From assembly GCF_000423605.1 (NCBI RefSeq), contig NZ_AUIH01000037.1, forward strand, positions 1 through 41,515: DNA of 41,515 nt, given 5' to 3'. The DNA comes from Saccharospirillum impatiens DSM 12546 (GTDB taxonomy: Bacteria; Pseudomonadota; Gammaproteobacteria; Pseudomonadales; Natronospirillaceae). Below the pieces are notes generated by a model that did no database searches, was not told the origin of the DNA, and saw only the letters and a list, made by a program, of their open reading frames with translations. This document shows, one piece after another, positions 34,213 to 41,515 of this stretch. Positions within the stretch are counted from its first letter, which is position 1, and the number at the start of each line of letters is the position of its first letter. The position numbers and the translations under genes are program-made.

Positions 34213-34683
34213 ATGAAAACGCTAAGCAGGGCACTCGTTTCTCTCTTGCTGTTAACACCCATGCTGGCGTGGTCGACCAACCATCGTGAAGGCATCACGC
34301 TGGTTCAAGGCACAGAACAACAAGTGATGAACCTGGAGGAGCTTCACGGCCAGGCCAACATTGCCATCGACATTTACGAACCCTTCCGCCGGGATCACAT
34401 CTCAATACGGGGCATTCGTCTGGTCGATTTTGTCGAACAGCATTTCAACGATACGCCCGACAGTATCGCGCTGCAGGCCCACGACGGCTACACCGTCGAA
34501 ATTACCGACTGGCAAGACCGCAACTGGATACTGATGACCCACGAGAACGGTCGGCCCCTTACACTGCGTACCCATGGCCCTCTAAGGTTGGTAGAGGAAG
34601 ACTTGCGCGATCGCGATCCGGAAATACTGCGCGATTTCACCGATTGGGTATGGATGATTAAACAGATCACGGCAACCCAGTGA
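34213..34683 (+). CDS. Periplasmic protein with molybdopterin-oxidoreductase-like fold
   Basis: A 156-residue exported protein; the signal peptide ends near residue 21 (TPMLAWS). The rest resembles the sulfite-oxidase-type molybdopterin-binding fold (IRGIRLVDFVEQ, HDGYTVEITDWQD, and THGPLRLV, the usual 'GPLRL' motif). The cysteine that normally ligates molybdenum is absent, so catalysis is unlikely. Its stop overlaps the start of a diguanylate cyclase gene (GTGA), indicating translational coupling. I infer a ligand- or redox-sensing partner for that enzyme. ATG 34213 has a GAGGA upstream. Confidence 0.75.
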   Translation: MKTLSRALVSLLLLTPMLAWSTNHREGITLVQGTEQQVMNLEELHGQANIAIDIYEPFRRDHISIRGIRLVDFVEQHFNDTPDSIALQAHDGYTVEITDWQDRNWILMTHENGRPLTLRTHGPLRLVEEDLRDRDPEILRDFTDWVWMIKQITATQ

Positions 34684-35831
34684 ACCCGCTGCAAAAACAA
34701 TTGTCCTGGTGGTTGTGGTTAGCCACACTGAGCTTCGGCGTTGTCGCGGGCTGGGTCGTGTACGAAGTGCGCTGGTTTTACCCGGACCTACAACGTCATT
34801 TCGGGCCAGTGGGCGACCCTCAGGTTGGGCGTCAGATCATCACCCGATCACGTGAGTACCTGCAGAATGGGTTGAATATTCTGGCCTCAGAACCTCTGAA
34901 TAATGAGCAATTCGACGACGCCTTTTTTCAGTTCGAACTGGCTTACAGCTTTCTCAACGTCGGGCTCTATCGGGAACGTTACGACTGCACTGAAACGAGC
35001 CTGAATCAACTCGACCAACTACTCAATACGCTAACGAATGCAGACGCGACCGATCTGGCTTCGGTCGTGCGCGCGGTCAACCCCATCGTCCAATGTGCAA
35101 CATCCATCGAACAGCACCAGTGGGAGTTGCGTCAGACACGCGCCCTGCATATGGCTGAACGTCTTGATCAAAGCCAACGCTGGTTTTTAACCGTAACCGG
35201 AGTTGCCTATTCCATGGGTGTTTTGTTTCTTGTGTTTTATGAATACCAGAGACGGCGCACCAATCATTCTTTGAAATCCCAGCTATCCTGGATGGAAAAG
35301 GCACTGGAGGATGCGCTCACCGGCGCACAAAATCGACGAGCCTTTGATCAGGACCTTCAGCGTCATTTCGAGCGCTTCCAAAAGGGCGACCCCAGCTTCT
35401 CGTTGCTAATGTGCGATCTGGACTACTTCAAAGCCTTTAATGACCATTATGGCCATACCCGTGGTGACGAAGCCTTGCAACAAGTGGTTGAAACCATCAC
35501 CCAAACCCTGAGGCCGGGTGATCAGGTTTACCGATATGGCGGTGAAGAACTGGCCATCCTATTGCCCAACACACGGCAGTTACAGGCGCGCCCAATAGCC
35601 GACAGAGCCATCGCTGCGGTACGCAACCTGGGCATAAGCAACCCGACTAGCCCGCAGGAGAGCTTAACCATTAGCGCTGGCCTCGCGACCAGCGCCCACA
35701 CCGACACAGAAGGGGCCGATGTGCTAAACCGGGCAGATAACCTTCTGTATCAGGTAAAAGCCCGCGGCAAAAACGATGTGATCGACGAATCCCAGAGCGA
35801 AGAACGCCCGGACAAATCCAACCCGACCTGA
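34680..35831 (+). CDS. Membrane diguanylate cyclase with periplasmic sensor domain
   Basis: A 383-residue protein starting at GTG 34680. A transmembrane helix at about 10-29 and another at 169-187 enclose a periplasmic domain of about 140 residues with no recognised fold. The C-terminal GGDEF domain has active-site GGEEL (287-291) and an intact inhibitory I-site RPGD (278-281), so it should make cyclic di-GMP with product feedback. Its coupling to the molybdopterin-fold protein suggests that protein feeds the sensor domain. About 40 residues after the GGDEF domain are charged. Confidence 0.92.
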   Translation: MNPLQKQLSWWLWLATLSFGVVAGWVVYEVRWFYPDLQRHFGPVGDPQVGRQIITRSREYLQNGLNILASEPLNNEQFDDAFFQFELAYSFLNVGLYRERYDCTETSLNQLDQLLNTLTNADATDLASVVRAVNPIVQCATSIEQHQWELRQTRALHMAERLDQSQRWFLTVTGVAYSMGVLFLVFYEYQRRRTNHSLKSQLSWMEKALEDALTGAQNRRAFDQDLQRHFERFQKGDPSFSLLMCDLDYFKAFNDHYGHTRGDEALQQVVETITQTLRPGDQVYRYGGEELAILLPNTRQLQARPIADRAIAAVRNLGISNPTSPQESLTISAGLATSAHTDTEGADVLNRADNLLYQVKARGKNDVIDESQSEERPDKSNPT

Positions 35832-36098
35832 ACACGAATGGCAATGCCAAATACCAACCGGTACAAACCCCGGCACCCATCCATCGCTATGAACAGTCAC
35901 ATTCTGTAGCAATCAACACAGCAATTGTCATTGAACCCAAGCATCGATCGAATGGTCCATGCGCGAACATGGCAAAAATCGACCGCTTCTCCGTGAAGCC
36001 GCCGATTAGTGCATAACGCAAGTGCCATTGTGCGAGCTACCGATCCAATGAAGAGCAACTATTCACTTATCTTTGTGACCGTGGTCCCTTAGTCGGTT

Positions 36099-36350
36099 CT
36101 ATAACGTCGATTCGTAGGCCCGTATCATCGTCGACAACTGATCCTTTAGGTGTAAACGCTGCTTCTTGAGATCTTCCAGTTCTTCATCGGAGGTGTGTTC
36201 CGCACCCGTCTCAATGCGATGAACAGCATGCTCCACGTCATTATACTCTCCGAATAATCTGGCAAAGTGATGATCGTTCAACTTCAGGTTATGGATGGCT
36301 TCTTTGGATTCGGGAAACTCGTGAACGAGATCATGTTTTTCCAGGGTCAT
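36099..36350 (-). CDS. YdcH/DUF465-family protein
   Basis: An 83-residue, mostly helical protein with HDLVHEFPESKEAIHNLKLNDHHF and a heptad-like tail, as in the YdcH/DUF465 family. Function is unknown. The 267 bases before it (35832-36098) show no gene or repeat I can support. Confidence 0.85.
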   Translation of the reverse strand: MTLEKHDLVHEFPESKEAIHNLKLNDHHFARLFGEYNDVEHAVHRIETGAEHTSDEELEDLKKQRLHLKDQLSTMIRAYESTL

Positions 36351-36585
36351 AGCGTCAGTCTCCTTGACTGGGTAAATTGGTGGTGACTTACCTCAGCATA
36401 AGCTCCTCGAAATATCATGCTTTGACCCTCGTCAATACATTGCGCGGTCAGCCTCGTTAATCCACGACTTTAGTACCTTGGAAACCAGTACCTTGGACAC
36501 CCACACCCTACCAAATTAATGAGATCTATCGAAAACTTACTCTTGATAGACTGTGTAGTAAAGTTGTCTCAACTGGGCCCTTCTA

Positions 36586-36607
36586 AGGTGCCTGTCCAAT
36601 GTGATCC
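36586..36607. repeat. Dispersed repeat AGGTGCCTGTCC, copy 2
   Basis: The 12-base core is identical to copy 1 at 32822. Related versions are at 38983-38994 (AGGTGACTGTCC) and 39709-39719 (TGTACCTGTCC). All lie in intergenic gaps. Confidence 0.6.
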
Positions 36608-36609
36608 GC

Positions 36610-36633
36610 GAGAGGCGCTTGCCTCTCTTTTTT
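36610..36633 (+). terminator. Rho-independent hairpin directly before the GH32-like gene
   Basis: GAGAGGC (36610-36616) and GCCTCTC (36621-36627) pair with loop GCTT, followed by six T. It ends about 15 bases before ATG 36649, so it sits in the leader or terminates upstream transcription. If transcribed it would act as an attenuator. Confidence 0.75.
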
Positions 36634-36648
36634 CACAGGAAATAGCAC

Positions 36649-37611
36649 ATGTTCGCGCTAAACGATAAATGGATCTGGGATTTCTGGCTGTACCAGGACG
36701 GCGACCACTGGCACCTCTACTACCTTCAGGCCGACAAAAGCCTGAAGGATCCGGAGTTGCGACATTGGAATGTCAGCCAAGGTCATGCCATCTCGACCGA
36801 TCTACAGCATTGGGACAACCAGGGCACCTGCCTGGCCCCCGCCCAAGGCCCGGCCTGGGACGACAAGACCACCTGGACCGGTTCGGTCATTAAAGACGAC
36901 AGCGGGCTTTGGCACCTTTTTTACACCGGCACCTGTGAAGCCGAACGAGGCATGAAACAGCGTATCGGTCACGCCACCAGTACAGACGGCCACCATTGGG
37001 AACGCCTTGGCAACGGCCTGGCGCTTGATTTGGACCCAGAGCTATATGAAGAATACGAACAAGGCCAATGGCATGACCGTGCCATGCGCGACCCCTGGGT
37101 AATGAAAGACCCTGATGGTGACGGATGGCTGATGTATTTCACCGCACGCGTAATGGGCCGTGACGAACCCAATGACGGAGGTGCCATCGGTCTGGCACGA
37201 TCAGCGGACTTGACCCACTGGACTCTGGAAAAACCCGTCTATGCTGGCCAGTTCGGCCAGTTAGAAGTTCCCCAAGTCTTCAAACATGGCGCGCACTGGT
37301 ACTGCCTGTTTTGCACAGCCGGGGAGCACTGGTCAACAGCCTATGCGGCAGCCTCACCCACCGAACCCGTAGGCGGCACCCACTACCTGATGGCCGACCA
37401 TCACCTTGGCCCCTGGCGGCTGGCCCCGGGGTCTTTCCTCGACGGCGCCAACCCGGTGGCACGTTATGCAGGCAAGATCATCCGGCAAACTGACGAACTC
37501 GCGTTCATGGGCTTCTGGCATGACACCCCGGATGGAACCTTCATCGGCCAAGTGTCTGATCCGGTTCCGGTCAGGGTGAACGCTGAAGGGTTGCTGCATC
37601 TAACTGACTGA
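36649..37611 (+). CDS. Five-bladed propeller glycosidase, GH32/GH43-like
   Basis: A 320-residue protein. The GH32-type triad is visible with changed contexts: nucleophile Asp11 (WIWDFWLY in place of WMNDPNG), stabiliser Asp148 in RDP (147-149), and acid/base Glu206 (LEVPQV). No signal peptide, so it is likely cytoplasmic. No sugar transporter or regulator neighbours it. It may act on a fructoside or related sugar, but the unusual first motif makes substrate uncertain. ATG 36649 follows AGGA. Confidence 0.8.
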   Translation: MFALNDKWIWDFWLYQDGDHWHLYYLQADKSLKDPELRHWNVSQGHAISTDLQHWDNQGTCLAPAQGPAWDDKTTWTGSVIKDDSGLWHLFYTGTCEAERGMKQRIGHATSTDGHHWERLGNGLALDLDPELYEEYEQGQWHDRAMRDPWVMKDPDGDGWLMYFTARVMGRDEPNDGGAIGLARSADLTHWTLEKPVYAGQFGQLEVPQVFKHGAHWYCLFCTAGEHWSTAYAAASPTEPVGGTHYLMADHHLGPWRLAPGSFLDGANPVARYAGKIIRQTDELAFMGFWHDTPDGTFIGQVSDPVPVRVNAEGLLHLTD

Positions 37612-37857
37612 TAATTGAAGGTTCACATAGCGGTGACTCGCCAAACAGGCTGTTGAGACTATCCGCATGAACTGAGTGTTCGCTATAAAATTCATCGTTT
37701 ATGCGGGGCAATTTCAACACACCTTTTATGCAGGAGAAACTGCCGGAACCCTCGATCGGCCGAATCAGGCCTAGCCAGGCAGGGGGGAATATTGCATCAC
37801 CTCCTGCAAACCTCTGTGGCATACTTGCCGGTGATTGATTTAATTTAGGGCCCTATC

Positions 37858-38370
37858 ATGGCTAATGCGCTACTTCATACCATCGCCGCATCTACCCTCC
37901 TCGCCGCACTGATGGGCTGCCAGCCCGGAAGCACCAGTGATTGCGACATCAAGCCCTACCAGACTGAGATGCTGGACCAGGTGAACAGCGCTCGCGCCAG
38001 CGCCCGAACCTGCGGTGATACCGACTTCCCTTCCGCCCCGGCCCTGGTCTACCAATGTGACTTAAATAAAGCGGCAGAACGCCACGGCCAGGACATGGCC
38101 ACCAACAATTTCTTCAGCCACACCGGCTCTGACGGCCTAAAACTCAGAGACCGGGTGGATGCGACTGGCTATCAGTGGAGTACCATTGGTGAAAACATCG
38201 CAGCCGGACAAAGTACGGTGGCAGATGTAATGGATGGCTGGCTAAAAAGTGAAGGCCACTGCAAAAACATCATGAATGATCAGTTTAAGGAATTTGGCGT
38301 GAGCCGAGTGGATACTGAGACCGCCGATTTCCACCGGTATTGGACCCAGGTATTTGGCGCTCAACAGTAG
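37858..38370 (+). CDS. CAP-superfamily (SCP/PR1) lipoprotein
   Basis: A 170-residue lipoprotein with lipobox LMGC (Cys21). The CAP domain has the conserved residues H76 (AERHGQDM), H88 (FFSHTG), E112 (GENIAAGQ) and H134 (EGHCKNIM). Four further cysteines (for example C29, C52, C67, C135) suggest disulfides outside the cytoplasm. Function of bacterial CAP lipoproteins is mostly unknown. An inverted repeat GAGCTC/GAGCTC follows the stop but lacks a T-run. Confidence 0.88.
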   Translation: MANALLHTIAASTLLAALMGCQPGSTSDCDIKPYQTEMLDQVNSARASARTCGDTDFPSAPALVYQCDLNKAAERHGQDMATNNFFSHTGSDGLKLRDRVDATGYQWSTIGENIAAGQSTVADVMDGWLKSEGHCKNIMNDQFKEFGVSRVDTETADFHRYWTQVFGAQQ

Positions 38371-38613
38371 GTGCTACTAACGAGCTCAAGCTGAGTGATG
38401 AGCTCGCCATTTATTCAATGGACATCGACACTGGTTAATACATTTAAGCTATTAAATTCGATATTCTGATAGTCGCCAATTGTAGACGCCCTAGTAACTC
38501 CTTATTAATTGGCCCTTAGTCCTTATGTATCCCCGCTGTTTGTCGAACCGGGTTTCATTGAGCTACTCTGAGCGGCTCATCGAACCTATCAACGACGTCC
38601 AGCGAGCCCGACC

Positions 38614-38937
38614 ATGTCCGAAGATCCCCTGAAAATACTCTCTGATGCAGCCAGCGATGCCCATGCCCGCATCCAGGCCAGTCACGAACACATCAACCCG
38701 GTCATTGAGGTTCGCCGCAAGATGCGTGACGCCGGAATTCCGGCGGATGTACTGACCATTGACTGCCACCAGACACGTCGCCGTATCATGCTGATTCTCC
38801 ATGACCAGCAGCCCGGCCTGTTGTTGTATCAGTTTATAACGATCGAACAGGAGGCCGGAGATGATTTTCAGAGTATGGCGTTGTCCGAATTGGACACCCA
38901 AAAACTGGTGCAGTGGATGGAGGACTATTTTGGCTGA
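38614..38937 (+). CDS. Conserved hypothetical protein, 107 residues
   Basis: A soluble protein with no family I can name. It begins MSEDPLKILSDAASDAHARI; the middle (IPADVLTIDCHQTRRRIMLILHD) reads like a beta sheet, and the end (LDTQKLVQWMEDYFG) like a helix. Reading the minus strand gives a longer frame that lacks protein-like composition, so the plus gene is preferred. No strong ribosome binding site. Confidence 0.6.
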   Translation: MSEDPLKILSDAASDAHARIQASHEHINPVIEVRRKMRDAGIPADVLTIDCHQTRRRIMLILHDQQPGLLLYQFITIEQEAGDDFQSMALSELDTQKLVQWMEDYFG

Positions 38938-39223
38938 GTCTCGACTTTGAGTGGGGGGGCTTTCGAAGTCGACTGCCCACTGAGGTGACTGTCCAACTAG
39001 CTCCAGCTTTTCGGGACCCTCACGAATGAAAATAGCCAAAAAAGGACTGGACTCCGCCAGAAAAACCTATACCCTGCACGCAGCTTTAAAAGAACGACGA
39101 ATATTTAGTTGCTCCATGCCGAGAATTTTCAAGTCCTTGTCCTGTAGTCCTTAAGTACCGCTCCCGTTTTATCGCTAAACCGCTCCACAGGAGCATACTT
39201 TTCTTATATACAGGATATTTATC

Positions 39224-39430
39224 ATGTCTACAGTTACCGGCACCGTAAAATGGTTCAACGAAGCAAAAGGTTTTGGTTTTATTGAGCAGGAAGGCGGCAA
39301 AGACGTTTTCGCTCATTTCAGCGCCATCACCGGTTCAGGGTTTAAAACTCTGACTGAAGGTCAGCGCGTTGAATTCACCGTCACTCAGGGTCAGAAAGGC
39401 CCTCAGGCGGAAAACATCACTCCTAGCTAA
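39224..39430 (+). CDS. Cold-shock protein (CspA family)
   Basis: A 68-residue single CSD domain. RNP1 KGFGFIE and RNP2 DVFAHFS are intact. It binds single-stranded nucleic acid and melts RNA structure. AGGA precedes ATG 39224. The upstream gap (38938-39223) probably includes a long leader, and a strong terminator follows. Confidence 0.96.
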   Translation: MSTVTGTVKWFNEAKGFGFIEQEGGKDVFAHFSAITGSGFKTLTEGQRVEFTVTQGQKGPQAENITPS

Positions 39431-39446
39431 GTGATGTGATTTAAAG

Positions 39447-39473
39447 AAGCCCCGCTAAGCGGGGCTTTTTTTT
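39447..39473 (+). terminator. Rho-independent terminator after the cold-shock gene
   Basis: AAGCCCCGC (39447-39455) pairs with GCGGGGCTT (39459-39467) over a TAA loop, followed by T to 39473. A strong, compact terminator. Confidence 0.95.
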
Positions 39474-39587
39474 GAGCTAAATTCCACCAGATAATTGAAA
39501 CTACCGGCACACCAACCCCAGTTGTTTAATTTAAGCTATCAGGAGTCAATCATTGATAGCCGACTAATGTGGTTGTATCAACAGGGC

Positions 39588-39613
39588 TGCCTTGCTGGGA
39601 TGCCTTGCTGGGA
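39588..39613. repeat. Two tandem 13-bp units TGCCTTGCTGGGA
   Basis: Two exact consecutive copies. A second short repeat, CTATTAGTCG at 39719-39728 and 39731-39740, lies 130 bases on. The span 39474-39748 has no convincing gene; a 67-codon frame across it carries no protein-like features. Confidence 0.75.
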
Positions 39614-39748
39614 CACCCACATGAATACTTCGACTGGCTATTTCTACTGTTCGCTAGGGTGCCTGGCCTATAATTTGAATATTTACCCTCCAAGTTAGTG
39701 ACTACTAATGTACCTGTCCTATTAGTCGCACTATTAGTCGTTCAGACG

Positions 39749-40123
39749 TCAACGATTCCAGCGATTAATAACCGGCAGCTGGCGGCGGTACGTGTAAACC
39801 ACAACCAGCGAGAGCAAGCCGAGAACGATCGCGGGTGTCGAACCCGGGCCGAGTATGAAAAGATGGGCAATCACTGCTCCAATCATGGTGCAGACCAGCA
39901 AAGCAGCGCCCCAGGCTTGTTTACCCGGAACAAAAAGTAAAATGGCCGAGCCCACTTCGATAATACCGGTCAGGTAGCGAAACCACTGTCCAACACCGAT
40001 GGTTTCGTAAGTTGCGACCATCATTTCAACACCGGCCAGTTTGGCGCCACCTGCACCGATGAATGCCAATGCGAGAAGCAATCGAATAAAGATGAGTCCG
40101 TAACGTTTGAGTTTGTCGTTCAT
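39749..40123 (-). CDS. DoxX-family membrane protein
   Basis: A 124-residue protein with four helices; IRLLLALAFIGAGGAKLAG at the N-terminus is the DoxX/DoxD hallmark. It lies 23 bases downstream of a flavin reductase gene on the same strand, and the two probably form an operon involved in thiol or quinone redox balance, as inferred from position. Confidence 0.88.
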   Translation of the reverse strand: MNDKLKRYGLIFIRLLLALAFIGAGGAKLAGVEMMVATYETIGVGQWFRYLTGIIEVGSAILLFVPGKQAWGAALLVCTMIGAVIAHLFILGPGSTPAIVLGLLSLVVVYTYRRQLPVINRWNR

Positions 40124-40146
40124 GTGTTTTCTCCGGATTAAAAGGT

Positions 40147-40707
40147 CTAGGCGGTTGCGCTGATGTCAGTAAGCAGATTGTCGAGTACTTGTGAAAGTTT
40201 GTTCTGATGCTCAGGCTGAATAGGGCGATTGGCCTCACTGTCGAAGTTCACAAAAAAATCAGGCAGTGAGAAGCTGCCACGTACGTCCGCACCGAAGAAC
40301 GGCAACGCTTCCGTCGCCGTTCTCAGGACATTCTTGCCACCACCAGGCCCAAGCGATGTAGAAAACAGAGCCATGGGTTTACCTTCAAAGAGGCGCATTT
40401 CGATGCGCGAGGCCCAATCAAATACATTTTTGAAAGCGACTGTGTAGGTGCCATTGTGCTCCGCGAACGAAATCAGTACCGCGTCGGCTTCGCGAACTTT
40501 GCTGAAGAACGTCTGAGCTTCCGGTGGAACGCCCGATTCTCTTTCCCGGTCGATGCTGTAGATCGGCATTTCATAATCGTTCAGGTCGATGAATTCTACC
40601 TCGGCATCTGGACCAGCGGTTCCGATCAGTTGTTCCGATGCATAAGCCACCAACTGCTTGTTGATGGATTGTTTGCTGCTGGTTGCCGCAAAGGAAAGAA
40701 TTTTCAT
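40147..40707 (-). CDS. NADPH-dependent FMN reductase-family protein
   Basis: A 186-residue flavodoxin-like reductase. MKILSFAATSSKQSINKQL at the N-terminus is the phosphate-binding loop, and FAEHNGTYTVAFKNVFDWAS the flavin site of this family (which normally reads EYNxxxPxxLKNAIDW). I used ATG 40707 with AGAGGA eight bases upstream. It is expected to reduce quinones, chromate or azo compounds using NAD(P)H. Confidence 0.9.
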   Translation of the reverse strand: MKILSFAATSSKQSINKQLVAYASEQLIGTAGPDAEVEFIDLNDYEMPIYSIDRERESGVPPEAQTFFSKVREADAVLISFAEHNGTYTVAFKNVFDWASRIEMRLFEGKPMALFSTSLGPGGGKNVLRTATEALPFFGADVRGSFSLPDFFVNFDSEANRPIQPEHQNKLSQVLDNLLTDISATA

Positions 40708-40748
40708 GTCTACATCCTCTTGTTTGAGTTGGCTCAAGATGATCACAA

Positions 40749-40813
40749 AATTCGCGATCTAATCTCGAATTCGTCGATGTGGGCCATTCTAACCCGCTGT
40801 ATATTTGCAACAA
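40749..40813 (-). promoter_or_regulatory. Promoter and candidate operator of the reductase-DoxX operon
   Basis: On the minus strand TTGTTG (40808-40813) and TAGAAT (40786-40791) are 16 bases apart. AATTCG (40749-40754) and CGAATT (40766-40771) form an inverted repeat just downstream of the predicted start, a usual repressor position. The regulator is not in the window. Confidence 0.4.
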
Positions 40814-40984
40814 TGTGCGGAAAATAGCCTGGGGTGTGCGTATATGTGATATGAGTCTTTGTTCGTGGGAGGCCTAAACAGAACGCAGACCTGCAGTCAG
40901 GACCGCACACCGAGCGGGAATTGGGTTTAACGCCTCTGGGAAACGCCCGACAGGACGCTCTCTGGGCAGGCCTTTCAGGTCATT

Positions 40985-41084
40985 AATAGGTATCGGACAC
41001 TTGATTCTGCCGCGAAGCGCTGAGTGGACACGGCGTCAGCCCGCTCACAATAAATAGCTGTCGGACACCATTTTCTGCGAACTG
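40985..41084. repeat. Degenerate direct repeat ahead of the IS66 end
   Basis: AATAGGTATCGGACAC at 40985-41000 and AATAGCTGTCGGACAC at 41053-41068 match at 14 of 16 bases and are both followed by TTCTGC. They may be the ends of an older insertion. Between 40814 and 41169 I see no gene. Confidence 0.5.
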
Positions 41085-41169
41085 CCTGATGTAGTTGACT
41101 ATTCAAGCAGATCAACAAAGCGGCGCATCTGACTAGAGTGACTTGTCAGGGCCTTCGAGATCTCTTACG

Positions 41170-41515
41170 GTAAGCGTCCAACCGCACCACCTGTTGTTTA
41201 AATCTATCAGCCCGCAGGCTGTGGTTTTCTTCAACAGGATCCATCAATGCAAACTCCGGACGAACGACGCACTTTTTGGGCAGAGCATCTTAAGGCGTGC
41301 TCCAAAAGCGGCCTGACCAAAGTCGCCTATTGCCAGCAACACGGTCTGAAAATCAAAAGCTTCTATTACTGGCAACGCCGTAACCGGCCTGTTACCGGGC
41401 CCGTCACGCTGGTACCAGTGTCGGTTCAGACTTCTTCTGTTAACACATCGCCCGACGGGTTGGTATTGCGTCATAACACTGGCTGGTCATTGCACCTACC
41501 GGCCGATCTGTCGCC
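41170..41515 (+). mobile_element. Left end of an IS66-family element (continues beyond window)
   Basis: GTAAGCG at 41170-41176 is the characteristic start of IS66-family terminal repeats. It is followed 71 bases later by the accessory gene tnpA. The other end, and the tnpB and tnpC genes, lie outside the window. Confidence 0.85.
41247..41515 (+). CDS. tnpA: IS66 accessory protein TnpA (partial, C-terminus beyond window)
   Basis: At least 89 codons from ATG 41247. It reads RRTFWAEHLKACSKSGLTKVAYCQQHGLKIKSFYYWQRR at the start (quoted over two segments: RRTFWAEHLKACSKSGL and VAYCQQHGLKIKSFYYW), the helix-turn-helix of IS66 TnpA. It is required with TnpB for transposition. GGATCC-like spacing gives a weak ribosome binding site. 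Confidence 0.93.
   Translation, partial: MQTPDERRTFWAEHLKACSKSGLTKVAYCQQHGLKIKSFYYWQRRNRPVTGPVTLVPVSVQTSSVNTSPDGLVLRHNTGWSLHLPADLS

Noticed and set aside
38563-39039. Minus-strand frame of 158 codons
   Set aside because: The plus-strand 107-residue protein has better composition; the minus frame spans clear intergenic sequence.
39495-39698. Plus-strand frame of 67 codons after the cold-shock gene
   Set aside because: It spans tandem repeats, lacks a ribosome binding site and has no protein-like pattern.
1-41515. CRISPR arrays, tRNA or rRNA genes
   Set aside because: No regularly spaced repeats with unique spacers and no recognisable cloverleaf or rRNA segments were found by reading.

Overview
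The window reads as chromosome of a free-living, probably marine, gammaproteobacterium. I infer an Oceanospirillales-like organism (Saccharospirillum or Reinekea type) from moderately high GC, gammaproteobacterial family members (Rof, YnfA, PsiE, YdcH, MocR/EamA), c-di-GMP enzymes and compatible protein sequences; this is inference, as no rRNA or other taxonomic marker is present. It is bounded by two insertion-sequence pieces: the 3' end of an IS1380-type transposase at the left edge and the start of an IS66-type element at the right edge.

Region 1 (0.5-6.2 kb): a LuxR-type regulator, then a four-gene phosphonate/phosphite-type ABC uptake operon (phnD, phnC, two phnE permeases) and a DeoR/GlpR-type regulator. 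A perfect 16-bp palindrome plus two related copies lies ahead of phnD and resembles the operator style of GlpR-like DeoR proteins, so the DeoR protein is the best candidate to control uptake. Region 2 (6.3-10.4 kb): a large predicted STAND-type ATPase with a GNAT-like middle part, and a secreted lipoprotein with a fibronectin-like domain, ending in a bidirectional hairpin.

Region 3 (10.5-18.5 kb, minus strand): a tight operon for a peptide/opine-type ABC importer (binding protein, two permeases, two ATPases) ending in a nitrilase-superfamily hydrolase. It has a near-perfect sigma-54 promoter. Immediately upstream is a PAS/AAA+ enhancer-binding protein with a TyrR-like DNA-binding domain and a variant sigma-54 contact loop (GAFSGS). 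The motif TATTC-N6-GAATA occurs at the enhancer position and again at the regulator's own translation start, giving a self-contained regulated uptake-and-hydrolysis module. This is the most coherent system in the window.

Region 4 (18.7-30.9 kb): ordinary metabolic and regulatory genes: a DMT exporter divergent from a MocR regulator, an HD-GYP phosphodiesterase, a broken aminotransferase, a membrane protein, YceI divergent from a LysR regulator, a lone biotin synthase, YnfA, a cupin, the Rho antiterminator Rof, a DUF1127 protein, a GNAT acetyltransferase, a histone-deacetylase-like amidohydrolase and a LysE exporter.

Region 5 (31-41.5 kb): looser, with longer spacers, dispersed short repeats and gene fragments (an AhpD-like C-terminus, a LysE C-terminus, a 50-bp direct repeat) between intact genes: a stand-alone RibD-type deaminase, glyoxalase I, PsiE, a periplasmic molybdopterin-fold protein coupled to a diguanylate cyclase, YdcH, a GH32-like hydrolase, a CAP-domain lipoprotein, a cold-shock protein, and a DoxX/FMN-reductase pair. 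No tRNA, rRNA or CRISPR array was recognised.
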